DNA of 13,227 nucleotides from Gallionellaceae bacterium UBA5126 (GTDB lineage Bacteria; Pseudomonadota; Gammaproteobacteria; Burkholderiales; Gallionellaceae). Below the pieces are notes generated by a model, which was not told the origin of the DNA, ran no database searches, and was given only the letters and a program-made list of their open reading frames with translations. Where the stretch lies: the NCBI GenBank assembly GCA_002414205.1, contig DHYQ01000010.1, forward strand, positions 1 through 13,227, given 5' to 3'. The translations under genes and the position numbers were made by a program. Of this stretch, positions 1 to 6,513 are shown in pieces (positions within the stretch are counted from its first letter, which is position 1; the number at the start of each line of letters is the position of its first letter).

Positions 1-519
1 CATCCGCCGCAGGGTGCTGTCGCGTTGGATGAAGTGATGTTCCAGCGCGGCCAGAATGTGCAGCCCAACCAGCGTGATCAGGCCGGCATTCAGCATTTCA
101 TGCACTTCTTTCAGCACTTCCGCCAGTTCCTTGTCCTTGCCGATCAGGTCAGGCAGGGGCAGCACGCCGAAATACACCACCGGAAAACCCTTGGCCGAGC
201 TCATTAGCCAGCCGGACAGTGGAATGGCGAACATCAGCACATATAGCAGACCATGCACCCAATGCGCCAAACGCCGTTGCCAGTGCGGCATCAATACCGG
301 CAAGGCGGGCGGCTGTTGCCACAACCGCCACAACACGCGCAGCCCCCACAGCAGCAGCACGGTGATGCCCAGCCATTTGTGGTAACTGATGAGTTGCAGT
401 TTTCGCGTCGACAGCGGCAGATTGTGCATGTACAGACCGAGGGGCAAGGCGGTCAGTATCATCGCAGCCATCAGCCAGTGCAGCAGCATGGCGGGTAGGG
501 AGTAGCGTCCGTTGTTCAT
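1..519 (-). CDS. Cytochrome b561 family protein (3' end cut by window edge)
   Basis: This is a membrane-bound di-haem cytochrome b of the bacterial b561 (CybB/YodB-like) family, expected to pass electrons between quinol and other carriers in the inner membrane. The frame is open for 173 codons from the ATG at 519 to the window edge without a stop, close to the full length of the family (E. coli CybB has 176 residues). Four hydrophobic segments are visible, at about residues 9-31, 47-64, 86-106 and 144-160. Histidines H14, H47, H140 and H154 are spaced as the family's haem ligands. A GGAAGA ribosome binding site precedes the start. The ATG overlaps the stop of the upstream marR-type gene (shared ATGA), so the two are translationally coupled and probably co-regulated. 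The family call is firm; the physiological electron partner is unknown. Confidence 0.88.
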   Translation of the reverse strand, partial: MNNGRYSLPAMLLHWLMAAMILTALPLGLYMHNLPLSTRKLQLISYHKWLGITVLLLWGLRVLWRLWQQPPALPVLMPHWQRRLAHWVHGLLYVLMFAIPLSGWLMSSAKGFPVVYFGVLPLPDLIGKDKELAEVLKEVHEMLNAGLITLVGLHILAALEHHFIQRDSTLRRM

Positions 520-959
520 GATTCTTCCGTGGGCAAGGTAAACGTCAGGCGCAGGCGCGCCAGGTGATCGGTCAGGGTTTGCATCTCGCTGGCGGATAGT
601 TGGTTCAGCGCCTGCCCGATATAGTCCAGATGTGCCGGGAAGCATTGCGCAAACAGCGCGTGCCCGGCGTCGGTCAATTGCACCAGTTGGCTGCGGCCAT
701 CGGTGGGGCAACCGATCCGCTGTACCAGCCCCTTGTCGTGGAGTCTGTCCACTACGCCGGTCAGCGTGCCCTTGGTAATCAGCGTTTTTTCGCCCAATTC
801 CTTGAACGGCATGCCAGCGGTGTTGCCCAGTGTGGCAATGATGTCGAACTGCGACGGCGTCAGCCCCAGCGTGCGGATGTGCACGGCGCTATAGGTCGTG
901 AAGGCCTGATAGGTGGTGCTGAGTTCGCGCAACAGCGCTAAAAAAGGGGCGGCGGACAT
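516..959 (-). CDS. MarR-family transcriptional regulator
   Basis: This 147-residue protein is a MarR-type winged helix-turn-helix repressor, acting as a dimer on DNA. The helix-turn-helix region is at about residues 35-75 (LTPSQFDIIATL, then GTLTGVVDRLHDKGLV). The wing carries the family signature D-G-R-S-x-L-V-x-L-T at about residues 86-96. The N-terminal and C-terminal helices form the usual dimerisation domain. There is no N-terminal cysteine of the OhrR type, so peroxide sensing through such a residue is not supported. It is the first gene of a two-gene unit with the cytochrome b561 gene, overlapping it by 4 bp. A promoter with an inverted repeat lies just upstream and suggests autoregulation. 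Its ligand cannot be predicted. No clear Shine-Dalgarno sequence precedes the ATG. Confidence 0.9.
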   Translation of the reverse strand: MSAAPFLALLRELSTTYQAFTTYSAVHIRTLGLTPSQFDIIATLGNTAGMPFKELGEKTLITKGTLTGVVDRLHDKGLVQRIGCPTDGRSQLVQLTDAGHALFAQCFPAHLDYIGQALNQLSASEMQTLTDHLARLRLTFTLPTEES

Positions 960-988
960 GGTGGGCTTAACAAGTTCTGGTTAGGACT

Positions 989-1017
989 ATATTAGTTTTA
1001 ATAAGAACTATCGTCAA
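989..1017 (-). promoter_or_regulatory. Promoter and candidate MarR operator for marR-cytochrome b561
   Basis: On the minus strand a -35 TTGACG (1017-1012) and a -10 TAATAT (994-989) are separated by exactly 17 bp, a near-consensus sigma70 arrangement. The spacer holds an inverted repeat, TAGTT at 1010-1006 and AACTA at 997-993 in minus-strand reading, separated by 8 bp. AGTTCT in the spacer is also repeated in inverted orientation at 973-978. A dimeric MarR protein bound here would block RNA polymerase, which fits autorepression. The promoter is seen in the sequence; binding by this particular regulator is inferred from position. Confidence 0.68.
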
Positions 1018-1059
1018 GCGTAAAGTTAAACTTTTTACCGGGATAAGTCGGGAAGGTTG

Positions 1060-1088
1060 GCGCACCGCCACTCGCGTGGCCGGTGCGC
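1060..1088 (-). terminator. Hairpin after the pilin-like gene, possible terminator
   Basis: A 12-bp stem with one bulged base and a 4-base loop (arms 1060-1071 and 1076-1088) begins 9 bp after the stop codon of the pilin-like gene. It is GC-rich and stable, but no T-run follows on the minus strand, so it is not a canonical intrinsic terminator. It may stop transcription, protect the 3' end of the mRNA, or separate this gene from the marR promoter further downstream. Confidence 0.45.
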
Positions 1089-1097
1089 GGTGTTGGG

Positions 1098-1766
1098 CTA
1101 TACGCCCATGCAGACCAGATAAGCGGAGCTGTCATCAACGGCAGCCGTATTCACGGCGGCGGTGCCCAGTCCGGCGCCGCTGGCGACCGCCATCATCATG
1201 CCGGTGGCGGTATTGCCGTCATCCAGCGTAATGTCCAGTTGTTTGACGAATTTGCCCGCGATGTTGTCCGAACAAATGACATGCGTACCACGAATGGCAA
1301 CGCCAGCGGCATCTTTGATCACGGCATTATTGGCATTGGCGGTGCCAGACTGGATGCCGATTTTGCCATTGCTGGCATTGGTCGGTAAGTAGTTGCTGGC
1401 CGTGGTATCGGTGGTGCCGGGTTGCAATCCGGCCAAACGCACATGTTGCCAGAACAAGAATGCTTCGCTGCTGGCGCTGGTGTCGTTCCAGCGACCCTCA
1501 ATGATGCCGTTGCCCAGTGTCCCGGCACTGGCGATGACGCCGGACACGTGTGTCGTGGCGGTGGCATCATCGCCCGGTAGGGCCCGGAACTTGTCCTGAT
1601 AGCTGTAGAGAAAGACCGGAACGTTACGAAAATCGGTGGCTAGATTTTTGACTTTGGCGCTGTTGATTAGCTCCTGTCCCTTCAAGACACCGCCCAGTAG
1701 TAAACCGATAATCACCAACACCACGGCAATTTCGATCAGGGTAAACCCTTGTTGATGCAGTTTCAT
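1098..1766 (-). CDS. Type IV pilin-like protein (prepilin)
   Basis: This 222-residue protein has a class III prepilin signal. A short positively charged leader, MKLHQQG, is followed by the cleavage site G7/F8 and by FTLIE with the conserved glutamate at mature position 5. A hydrophobic helix then runs to about residue 30. The rest is a Thr/Ser/Asn/Ala-rich globular domain. Two cysteines, one in the last quarter (VICSD) and one four residues from the C-terminus, could form the C-terminal disulphide loop typical of pilins. It would be processed by a PilD-type peptidase and enter a pilus or pseudopilus. No pilus assembly genes lie nearby, so it is an orphan locus. The start at 1766 was chosen over the upstream ATG at 1850 because it gives the canonical leader and follows an AGGAGAG ribosome binding site. 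Major pilin, minor pilin and pseudopilin cannot be told apart. Confidence 0.87.
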   Translation of the reverse strand: MKLHQQGFTLIEIAVVLVIIGLLLGGVLKGQELINSAKVKNLATDFRNVPVFLYSYQDKFRALPGDDATATTHVSGVIASAGTLGNGIIEGRWNDTSASSEAFLFWQHVRLAGLQPGTTDTTASNYLPTNASNGKIGIQSGTANANNAVIKDAAGVAIRGTHVICSDNIAGKFVKQLDITLDDGNTATGMMMAVASGAGLGTAAVNTAAVDDSSAYLVCMGV

Positions 1767-1800
1767 CGCGCTCTCCTTGTGATTGATTGAACGGATGTCC

Positions 1801-1827
1801 GCATGGGCGAGCATCTTTTGCCCATGC
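1801..1827 (-). promoter_or_regulatory. Hairpin in the leader of the pilin-like gene
   Basis: A perfect 8-bp inverted repeat, GCATGGGC at 1801-1808 and GCCCATGC at 1820-1827, flanks an 11-base loop. It lies between the predicted -10 and the ribosome binding site, about 35 bases before the start codon on the minus strand, so it would form in the mRNA leader. No T-run follows it, which argues against simple attenuation. It may stabilise the message or be a protein or RNA target. Confidence 0.5.
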
Positions 1828-1837
1828 AGGCGCGGGT

Positions 1838-1843
1838 ATTTTA
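1838..1843 (-). promoter_or_regulatory. Predicted -10 element of the pilin-like gene
   Basis: TAAAAT on the minus strand is the best -10 match upstream of the pilin-like gene. With a 17-bp spacer the -35 hexamer would fall at about 1861-1866, a poor match to TTGACA that lies inside the Fur-box-like sequence. A weak -35 covered by a repressor site is common in iron-regulated promoters. This is a prediction from sequence alone. Confidence 0.4.
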
Positions 1844-1852
1844 ACGCCAAAA

Positions 1853-1871
1853 GAGAGTGAGAATCATTATC
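1853..1871 (-). promoter_or_regulatory. Fur-box-like operator upstream of the pilin-like gene
   Basis: Positions 1853-1871 match the 19-bp Fur consensus GATAATGATAATCATTATC at 16 of 19 positions, including an unbroken run AATCATTATC at the right end. The site covers the predicted -35 region of the pilin-like gene, about 90 bp before its ATG. The gene on the other side of the gap ends into it, so the pilin-like gene is the only target in position. A short palindrome, ATCAA-GT-TTGAT (1869-1880), abuts it. Iron-dependent repression is an inference from position and sequence. Confidence 0.65.
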
Positions 1872-1926
1872 AAGTTTGATGTTGGGCGTGTGCCTTGATT
1901 AACCGGGGGGCTACAACGTCGGGACG

Positions 1927-1954
1927 AAAAAAAGCCGTGGCATGAAGCCACGGC
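1927..1954 (-). terminator. Intrinsic terminator of the PEGA lipoprotein gene
   Basis: A perfect 8-bp stem, GCCGTGGC (1934-1941) and GCCACGGC (1947-1954), with a 5-base loop is followed on the minus strand by seven Ts (1933-1927). It lies 15 bp after the lipoprotein stop codon and is a textbook Rho-independent terminator. It separates that gene from the Fur-box promoter of the pilin-like gene. Confidence 0.9.
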
Positions 1955-1969
1955 GATGCGGTGCGGAAA

Positions 1970-3013
1970 TTAGCGTTCCAGTACCATTTCCATTTCGGTA
2001 TTGTCGCCACGGCGTACCGATACCTTTTCCGTTACCATCTTGTAGCCGTCCAGTTTCACGCTGATGGCGTGGAAGCCGGGCGCCATTTCCAGACGCAGCG
2101 GCGACAAGCCGTAGTACACGCCGTCCAGATATACTTTGGCGCGGGCCGGGCGGGTGTTGACCAGCAACAAGCCGGTGGTGGCGGTGGCGGAGGGGACATA
2201 CACGGGGGCTGCGACCGGGGCGGCACCGACCACGGCGCCACCGGTGGCGGCAGGTGCCGCCATCACCGGCGCTGCGACAGGTGCCGAAGGGGCGACGTAG
2301 ACGGTAACGCCCGCGATGGGCTTGGTGCCGGGGGTCAGGTTGAACAGCTCAGGGCGCGAGGCCATCAGGGAGGCGCTAATGGCTTCTACGGTTTTGCTGC
2401 TGACCACGCGCAATTCACGGTTCAGATAGTTGACGATATCTTCCTTGCTATCACCGGAAACACCTGCGAACCGGCTATCTTGTTCGGTCACAAAGCCGGA
2501 CCAGATGACTTTGCCGCTGGCCACTTCGCGCACAGTCGTTTCGATGCCGATGACGATGGTGTCGCGTTCTTTGACATTCAGTGTCAGCTCCTTCACCACA
2601 CCGGAGATTTCAAACAGCGCTTTGCTGGCTTCGCTGCCTTCCAGAATACGGAAGCCTTCGATGTCAAAACGTTTTTTGATTGATGCGGTAGCGATGCTGG
2701 CGATTTCTTGATCCATCAGTAAGTCGCCGCTGTCCATGCCCATCACCCGCACGGTGACCACGCCCAGCTTGTTAGGGCTGCTCATTTTGCGTTGGTCGTC
2801 AAATTTCTGGATGCGCAAGGTGGCGCCATATTTCATCAGGGTGTTAGGCGCGGCGCTGCTGCGATCTGCCGCTTTCAGGGTATTGGCATTCGGGCTGGTA
2901 CCGACCCAGCCGCTGACCGTGCTGCCTACGTTATCCATGGTGTTGCTGATGCTGGAGCAACCGGCGAGCATGAGTGCGCCCAGCAGTCCACTACGTTTTA
3001 GCCATGTGCTCAT
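1970..3013 (-). CDS. Lipoprotein with a C-terminal PEGA domain
   Basis: This 347-residue envelope protein starts with a lipoprotein signal (MSTWLKRSG, a hydrophobic stretch, then lipobox L-A-G-C with C19). Serine at +2 favours the outer membrane. Residues about 60-225 form a soluble alpha/beta region (TLRIQKFDDQR to ELFNL) that I do not assign to a family with confidence; it resembles outer-membrane assembly lipoproteins of the YajG/CsgG sort only in general character. Residues about 230-282 are a Pro/Ala/Val-rich linker. Residues about 283-347 are a PEGA domain (VNTRPARAKVYLDG, MAPGFHAISVKLDGY), a beta-sandwich often found on surface proteins. The start at 3013 was chosen over upstream candidates because it gives the signal peptide and follows an AAGGA site. 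It lies 85 bp after rppH on the same strand. The function is unknown. Confidence 0.83.
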   Translation of the reverse strand: MSTWLKRSGLLGALMLAGCSSISNTMDNVGSTVSGWVGTSPNANTLKAADRSSAAPNTLMKYGATLRIQKFDDQRKMSSPNKLGVVTVRVMGMDSGDLLMDQEIASIATASIKKRFDIEGFRILEGSEASKALFEISGVVKELTLNVKERDTIVIGIETTVREVASGKVIWSGFVTEQDSRFAGVSGDSKEDIVNYLNRELRVVSSKTVEAISASLMASRPELFNLTPGTKPIAGVTVYVAPSAPVAAPVMAAPAATGGAVVGAAPVAAPVYVPSATATTGLLLVNTRPARAKVYLDGVYYGLSPLRLEMAPGFHAISVKLDGYKMVTEKVSVRRGDNTEMEMVLER

Positions 3014-3038
3014 GTTGATTCCTTCTGTAACGATAACA

Positions 3039-3062
3039 GCGCGCCGCAGGGAATGGGCGCGC
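3039..3062 (-). other. Inverted repeat between rppH and the lipoprotein gene
   Basis: GCGCGCC (3039-3045) and GGCGCGC (3056-3062) form a perfect 7-bp stem with a 10-base loop in the 85-bp gap. There is no T-run on either side, so it is not a standard terminator. In an rppH-lipoprotein transcript it would sit just upstream of the lipoprotein ribosome binding site and might act as a processing or stability element. Confidence 0.35.
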
Positions 3063-3098
3063 AGGGTGGGTTGGGTCGGCGGTGCGGTGACCGGGTAA

Positions 3099-3623
3099 TC
3101 AGGCATGCACCGACAACAATAACTGCTCATACTCGGCAGGTGGCTTGCCCGTGACGTTGGGCAAATAGTGCACCAATTCTCGCAGGGCACGTGCATAAAC
3201 ACTGCGCTTGAAATCGACCACGGCTTCAATATCCAGCCAGTACTCATTCCAGCGCCAAGCATCAAATTCGGGGTGTTCGCATGTCCGCAGGCAGACATCA
3301 CTATCACGACCTACCAGGCGCAGCAGGAACCAGATTTGTTTCTGACCCCGGTAAACGCTGCGGGCAGACTTATTCCAGTTGTTCGGTACATCGTAGCGCA
3401 TCCATTCACGGGTGCGACCGAGTATTTTGACATGCTGTGGACATAAGCCGACTTCTTCGTACAACTCACGGTACATGGCCTGTTCTGGATTTTCGCCTTG
3501 TTGGATCCCGCCTTGCGGAAATTGCCAAGCGTGTTGTTTTACCCGTTTGCCCCAGAACACCTGATTTTTGTCGTTGGTGATAATGATGCCGACGTTAGGA
3601 CGGTAGCCATCTCGGTCTATCAT
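3099..3623 (-). CDS. rppH: RNA pyrophosphohydrolase RppH (Nudix)
   Basis: RppH removes pyrophosphate from the 5' triphosphate end of mRNAs, making a 5' monophosphate that triggers RNase E-dependent decay in the cytoplasm. The 174-residue length matches the family (E. coli RppH has 176). The N-terminus [15 protein letters not shown] is characteristic. The Nudix box is complete at residues 38-60: G38, E44, R52, E53, E56, E57 and G59 fit the pattern G-x5-E-x7-R-E-U-x-E-E-x-G-U. It is preceded by W33-Q-F-P-Q-G, the RppH-type lead-in. It is downstream of pmbA on the same strand, but a terminator-like hairpin lies between them, so it probably has its own promoter in the AT-rich gap; I could not place one convincingly. 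The identification is firm. Confidence 0.96.
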   Translation of the reverse strand: MIDRDGYRPNVGIIITNDKNQVFWGKRVKQHAWQFPQGGIQQGENPEQAMYRELYEEVGLCPQHVKILGRTREWMRYDVPNNWNKSARSVYRGQKQIWFLLRLVGRDSDVCLRTCEHPEFDAWRWNEYWLDIEAVVDFKRSVYARALRELVHYLPNVTGKPPAEYEQLLLSVHA

Positions 3624-3688
3624 TTGTCACTCTTGTCATCTATTTAATAATGCGCGGATTTTTTCACATTTCACCGCTAATGAAAAGT

Positions 3689-3717
3689 AAAAACGCCAAT
3701 CCGGGCTGGATTTTGGC
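3689..3717 (-). terminator. Probable intrinsic terminator of pmbA
   Basis: On the minus strand GCCAA..TCC (3717-3708, with two extra A residues bulged) pairs with GGATTGGC (3702-3695) around a 5-base loop. A G then leads into five Ts (3693-3689), with further Ts beyond. The element lies 38 bp past the pmbA stop and upstream of rppH. The bulge makes it weaker than the terminators at 1927 and 12628. Confidence 0.5.
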
Positions 3718-3754
3718 CCAAGATTGCCGTGATTTGGCACGAATTTTGCCTTGG

Positions 3755-5095
3755 CTACTGCCCGGCAATGGTCATGCTTTCCAGCAAGATGGAGCCGCAG
3801 TGACGTGACCCTTGCACCAGCACATCATTGCCGACGGCGACGATGCGGCGGAACATGTCCTTGAGGTTACCGGCGATGGTGATTTCGCTCACCGGGTACT
3901 GGATTTCGCCGTTTTCCACCCAGAAGCCTGCCGCGCCACGCGAGTAGTCGCCGGTGACACCATTCACGCCGTGGCCCAGCAACTCTGTGACGAGCAGGCC
4001 GCGCCCCATCAGTTTGAGCAGGCCGGGCAAGTCGTGCTCGCCGGGCTGGATGATTAAATTGTGATTACCGCCGGAGTTGCCGGTGGTTTGCAGGCCCAGC
4101 TTGCGGGCGGAATAGCTACCGAGGAAATAGCCGCGCAGCACGCCGTTTTCGACGATGGTGCGGTTTTGCGTTTGCACGCCTTCGTCGTCAAACGGGCCGG
4201 AGGCCAAGCCACGCGGCAAGTCGGCCACGTCGCGCAATTGAATGTGCGGGGCGAACACCGGCTGGTCGAGTTGATTCAGCAAAAACGAAGTTTTGCGATA
4301 CAGGCTGCCGCCGCTGACCGCGCCGACGAAATGCCCCAGCAGGCTGGACGCAATCGGTGCTTCAAATAGCACTGGCACTTGTTGCGTGGGGATTTGGCGC
4401 GGATTCAGGCGGCGCACGCTGCGCTCCCCGGCCACGCGGCCCAGCGCCGCCGCCCCCATCAACTCTTGCGCATCGCGCCGCACCGAGTACCAGTAATCGC
4501 GCTCCATGCTGTCGTCCTGCTCGGCAATCACTGCGCAGCTCAGGCTGTGGCGCGAGGTGGGATAGCCTTGCATGAAGCCCAGCGAATTGGCGAACACAAA
4601 ACGCCCTTCGTGCAAATTGACCGCCGCGCCTTCCGACTGGCGGATGCGCGGGTCAAAATCAAATGCCGCCTGTTCGCATTGCTGTGCCGTGGCGATGGCC
4701 TGCTCTACGGACAATTCCCAAGGGAAATACAACTGCATGTCCGGGCAATCCCGCGCCAGCAACGCCTCATCCGGCAATCCGGCGCAATCATCGTCGGCGG
4801 TGTAGCGGGCAATCGACAGCGCCGCATCCACCGTATCGCGCACCGCTTGCGGCGAAAAATCCGAGGTGCTGGCATTGCCGCGCTTCTGCCCGACATACAC
4901 CGTAATCCCCAGCCCCTTGTCGCGGTTGTACTCAATCGTTTCCACTTCCTGCTGGCGCACGCTGACCGATTGGCCAAAGCCCACCGACACTTCTGCGGCG
5001 GCTGCCGTTGCGCCGCGTTGCTTGGCATAGGTCAGCATATCCTCGGCGATTTGGCGCAGGGTGGCATCGGAGTGGGAGAAGCGGTCGGCGTTCAT
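3755..5095 (-). CDS. pmbA: Metalloprotease-related protein PmbA (TldE)
   Basis: PmbA/TldE is the partner of TldD in a cytoplasmic protease complex that matures microcin B17 and modulates CcdA in E. coli. The 446-residue length is close to E. coli PmbA (450). Recognisable regions are the N-terminal AEVSVGFGQSVSVRQQEVETIEYNRDKGLGITVYVG-type segment, split here by its DSxxLS-like region, and the C-terminal block with LLVTELLGHGVNG, then DYSRGAAGFWVENGE and EITIAGNL. Like other PmbA proteins it lacks the HExxxH metal motif, which belongs to TldD. The start at 5095 was chosen because upstream candidates (5161, 5230) would run through the promoter and into divergent yjgA. No clear Shine-Dalgarno sequence is present. 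The pairing of pmbA with divergent yjgA is a recurrent proteobacterial arrangement. No tldD is in the window. Confidence 0.93.
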   Translation of the reverse strand: MNADRFSHSDATLRQIAEDMLTYAKQRGATAAAAEVSVGFGQSVSVRQQEVETIEYNRDKGLGITVYVGQKRGNASTSDFSPQAVRDTVDAALSIARYTADDDCAGLPDEALLARDCPDMQLYFPWELSVEQAIATAQQCEQAAFDFDPRIRQSEGAAVNLHEGRFVFANSLGFMQGYPTSRHSLSCAVIAEQDDSMERDYWYSVRRDAQELMGAAALGRVAGERSVRRLNPRQIPTQQVPVLFEAPIASSLLGHFVGAVSGGSLYRKTSFLLNQLDQPVFAPHIQLRDVADLPRGLASGPFDDEGVQTQNRTIVENGVLRGYFLGSYSARKLGLQTTGNSGGNHNLIIQPGEHDLPGLLKLMGRGLLVTELLGHGVNGVTGDYSRGAAGFWVENGEIQYPVSEITIAGNLKDMFRRIVAVGNDVLVQGSRHCGSILLESMTIAGQ

Positions 5096-5124
5096 GTCGT
5101 GACGGGAAAATGTGGGAAAGGCGG

Positions 5125-5131
5125 TATCATA
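5125..5131. promoter_or_regulatory. Symmetric -10 shared by divergent pmbA and yjgA
   Basis: TATCATA at 5125-5131 reads as TATCAT on the plus strand (toward yjgA, ATG at 5160) and TATGAT on the minus strand (toward pmbA, ATG at 5095). Each is a 5/6 match to TATAAT. Expected start points, about 7 bases downstream on each strand, give leaders of roughly 23-24 bases for both genes. No strong -35 element is evident on either side. One symmetric -10 driving both genes is inferred from sequence. Confidence 0.5.
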
Positions 5132-5159
5132 GCGTATTGCGCTTTTATTTTGATTGACC

Positions 5160-5879
5160 ATGACTGACCACAAGCCCCCCTTCCGCCGCCCCGGCGATCC
5201 GTTTGACGAATCCATCCCGTTTGAAATCAATGAAGACGAGGAATACGACGACGATAGCGACGAGCCGTATGTACCGCGTTTTCAGCCGCCGGAACAAGGC
5301 TCGCTGATGCGTGGGCGGGTGTGGACCGCCGAGCCGCCAGAGCCGGAAGAAGACTTACCACCCAGCAAAACCCAAATCAAAAAACAGATGCACGCCTTGC
5401 AGGAATTGGGCGGGCAACTGGTGGCCCTGAGCAAGGAGCAACTGGCCAAGCTGGACATTCCCGAAGGGCTGCGCGACGCCATCAAGGAAATGCGCCGCAT
5501 CCCCAGTTTCGGCGCGCAACGCCGCCAGTTGCAGTACATCGGCAAGCTGATGCGCGACATCGACCCCGCACCGATTCAGGAGCAACTGGCGATCTGGAAC
5601 GGCACCTCCAACGCGCAAACCGCCTATCTGCACCGCTTGGAGCGCTGGCGCGACCGCTTGCTGGAAGACGAACGTGCGGCGGGCGAGTTGCGCGCTGACC
5701 ATCCCGATCTGGACTTCCAGCGTTTGCGCAGCTTGATTCGCAATGCGATCAAGGGGCGCGAAGCAGGCAAGCCGCCCAAAGCTTACCGCGAGATTTACCA
5801 GATGCTGCGCGAGCTGTTCCCCGAACCGGGTGCGCTGCGTAAAAACGCCGACGAGGATGACGAAAATGATGATGATTGA
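5160..5879 (+). CDS. yjgA: Ribosome-associated protein YjgA (DUF615)
   Basis: This 239-residue cytoplasmic protein belongs to the DUF615/YjgA family, associated with late assembly intermediates of the 50S ribosomal subunit. The conserved core is at about residues 62-215: PPSKTQIKKQMHALQELG, then LVALSKEQL, then AIKEMRRIPSFGAQRRQLQYIGK split over the helical bundle, and YREIYQMLREL near the end. It is longer than E. coli YjgA (183) because of a highly acidic N-terminal extension (many Asp/Glu at residues 18-40) and an acidic tail. The ATG at 5160 was preferred over TTG at 5154 because it is the stronger start codon and gives a typical N-terminus. It has no obvious ribosome binding site. Its 3' end overlaps the next gene by 14 bp. 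Confidence 0.93.
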   Translation: MTDHKPPFRRPGDPFDESIPFEINEDEEYDDDSDEPYVPRFQPPEQGSLMRGRVWTAEPPEPEEDLPPSKTQIKKQMHALQELGGQLVALSKEQLAKLDIPEGLRDAIKEMRRIPSFGAQRRQLQYIGKLMRDIDPAPIQEQLAIWNGTSNAQTAYLHRLERWRDRLLEDERAAGELRADHPDLDFQRLRSLIRNAIKGREAGKPPKAYREIYQMLRELFPEPGALRKNADEDDENDDD

Positions 5880-6513
5880 AAGCGGGCGCAATCCCAAGCA
5901 CTGCGTGATTTGGCTGCACGGCCTGGGCGCGGATGGCAGCGACTTTATGCCGGTGGCGGATGAGCTGAAATTGCCTTTCCCCACCCTCCACCTGTTCCCG
6001 GATGCGCCAAAGCGTCCCGTCACGGTCAATGGCGGCTTCATCATGCGCGCCTGGTACGACATCGTGGAAAACCAGATTCAGGCCCAACCAGACGTGGCCG
6101 GGATTGAAGCCTCGCGCCAAATTTTGCTGGGCATCATCGCCGAACAAGTGGCGGCGGGGATTCCGCGTGCGCACATCTACGTGGCCGGATTTTCGCAAGG
6201 CGGCGCGATTGCGCTGTATAGCACGGTGCGGCTGGATGCCCCGTTGGGCGGGGTGTTGGCGCTTTCGACTTACTTGCCGGATGCCGCCAAGAGCATCGCC
6301 GCTTTAACCGCCGCAGGTAAAGCCACGCCTGTATTCATGGCACACGGCAAGCACGATCCCATCGTGCCCTACGCCCAAGGCACCAAGGCCCGCGACTTGT
6401 TGCGTGGCGAAAGTTGCCGGGTGGATTGGTACGAATACCCCATGCCGCACTCGGTGTGCGCGGAAGAATTGCGCGACATCCAGAACTGGCTGACGGCACG
6501 CATGCAAGCTTGA
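5866..6513 (+). CDS. Alpha/beta-hydrolase carboxylesterase
   Basis: This 215-residue serine esterase is of the phospholipase/carboxylesterase family (abhydrolase_2, like Pseudomonas EstB), expected to cleave short-chain carboxyl esters in the cytoplasm. The complete triad is visible: S110 in the nucleophile elbow GFSQG, D164 in GKHDPIVP, and H195 in MPHSVC. The oxyanion-hole segment HGLG is at residues 18-21. Three consecutive ATG codons (5866, 5869, 5872) could start it. The first is preferred because GAGGA at 5853-5857 is spaced 8 bases before it. The gene overlaps the end of yjgA by 14 bp and its stop overlaps the start of rluA, so it is the middle member of a coupled three-gene run. The natural substrate is unknown; acyl-protein thioesterase activity is an alternative within the family. 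Confidence 0.92.
   Translation: MMMIESGRNPKHCVIWLHGLGADGSDFMPVADELKLPFPTLHLFPDAPKRPVTVNGGFIMRAWYDIVENQIQAQPDVAGIEASRQILLGIIAEQVAAGIPRAHIYVAGFSQGGAIALYSTVRLDAPLGGVLALSTYLPDAAKSIAALTAAGKATPVFMAHGKHDPIVPYAQGTKARDLLRGESCRVDWYEYPMPHSVCAEELRDIQNWLTARMQA

Noticed and set aside
1961..2683. Plus-strand open frame opposite the PEGA lipoprotein
   Set aside because: Repetitive Gly/Arg/Asp composition mirrors the Ala/Pro linker and PEGA coding sequence; no ribosome binding site and no known domain.
3014..3307. Upstream extension of the lipoprotein frame
   Set aside because: It would overlap rppH in another frame and bury the lipoprotein signal peptide inside the protein; the ATG at 3013 with AAGGA upstream fits better.
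4379..5167. Long open frame on the plus strand opposite pmbA
   Set aside because: It is antisense to a clearly identified gene, lacks a recognisable domain, and is explained by GC-rich codon use leaving few stops in the complementary frame.
5096..5230. N-terminal extension of pmbA to 5161 or 5230
   Set aside because: The extension would overlap the start of divergent yjgA and include the shared -10; it has no similarity to PmbA N-termini that I recognise.
5355..6062. Minus-strand open frame across yjgA and the esterase gene
   Set aside because: It spans two well-supported coupled genes on the other strand and has no features of its own.
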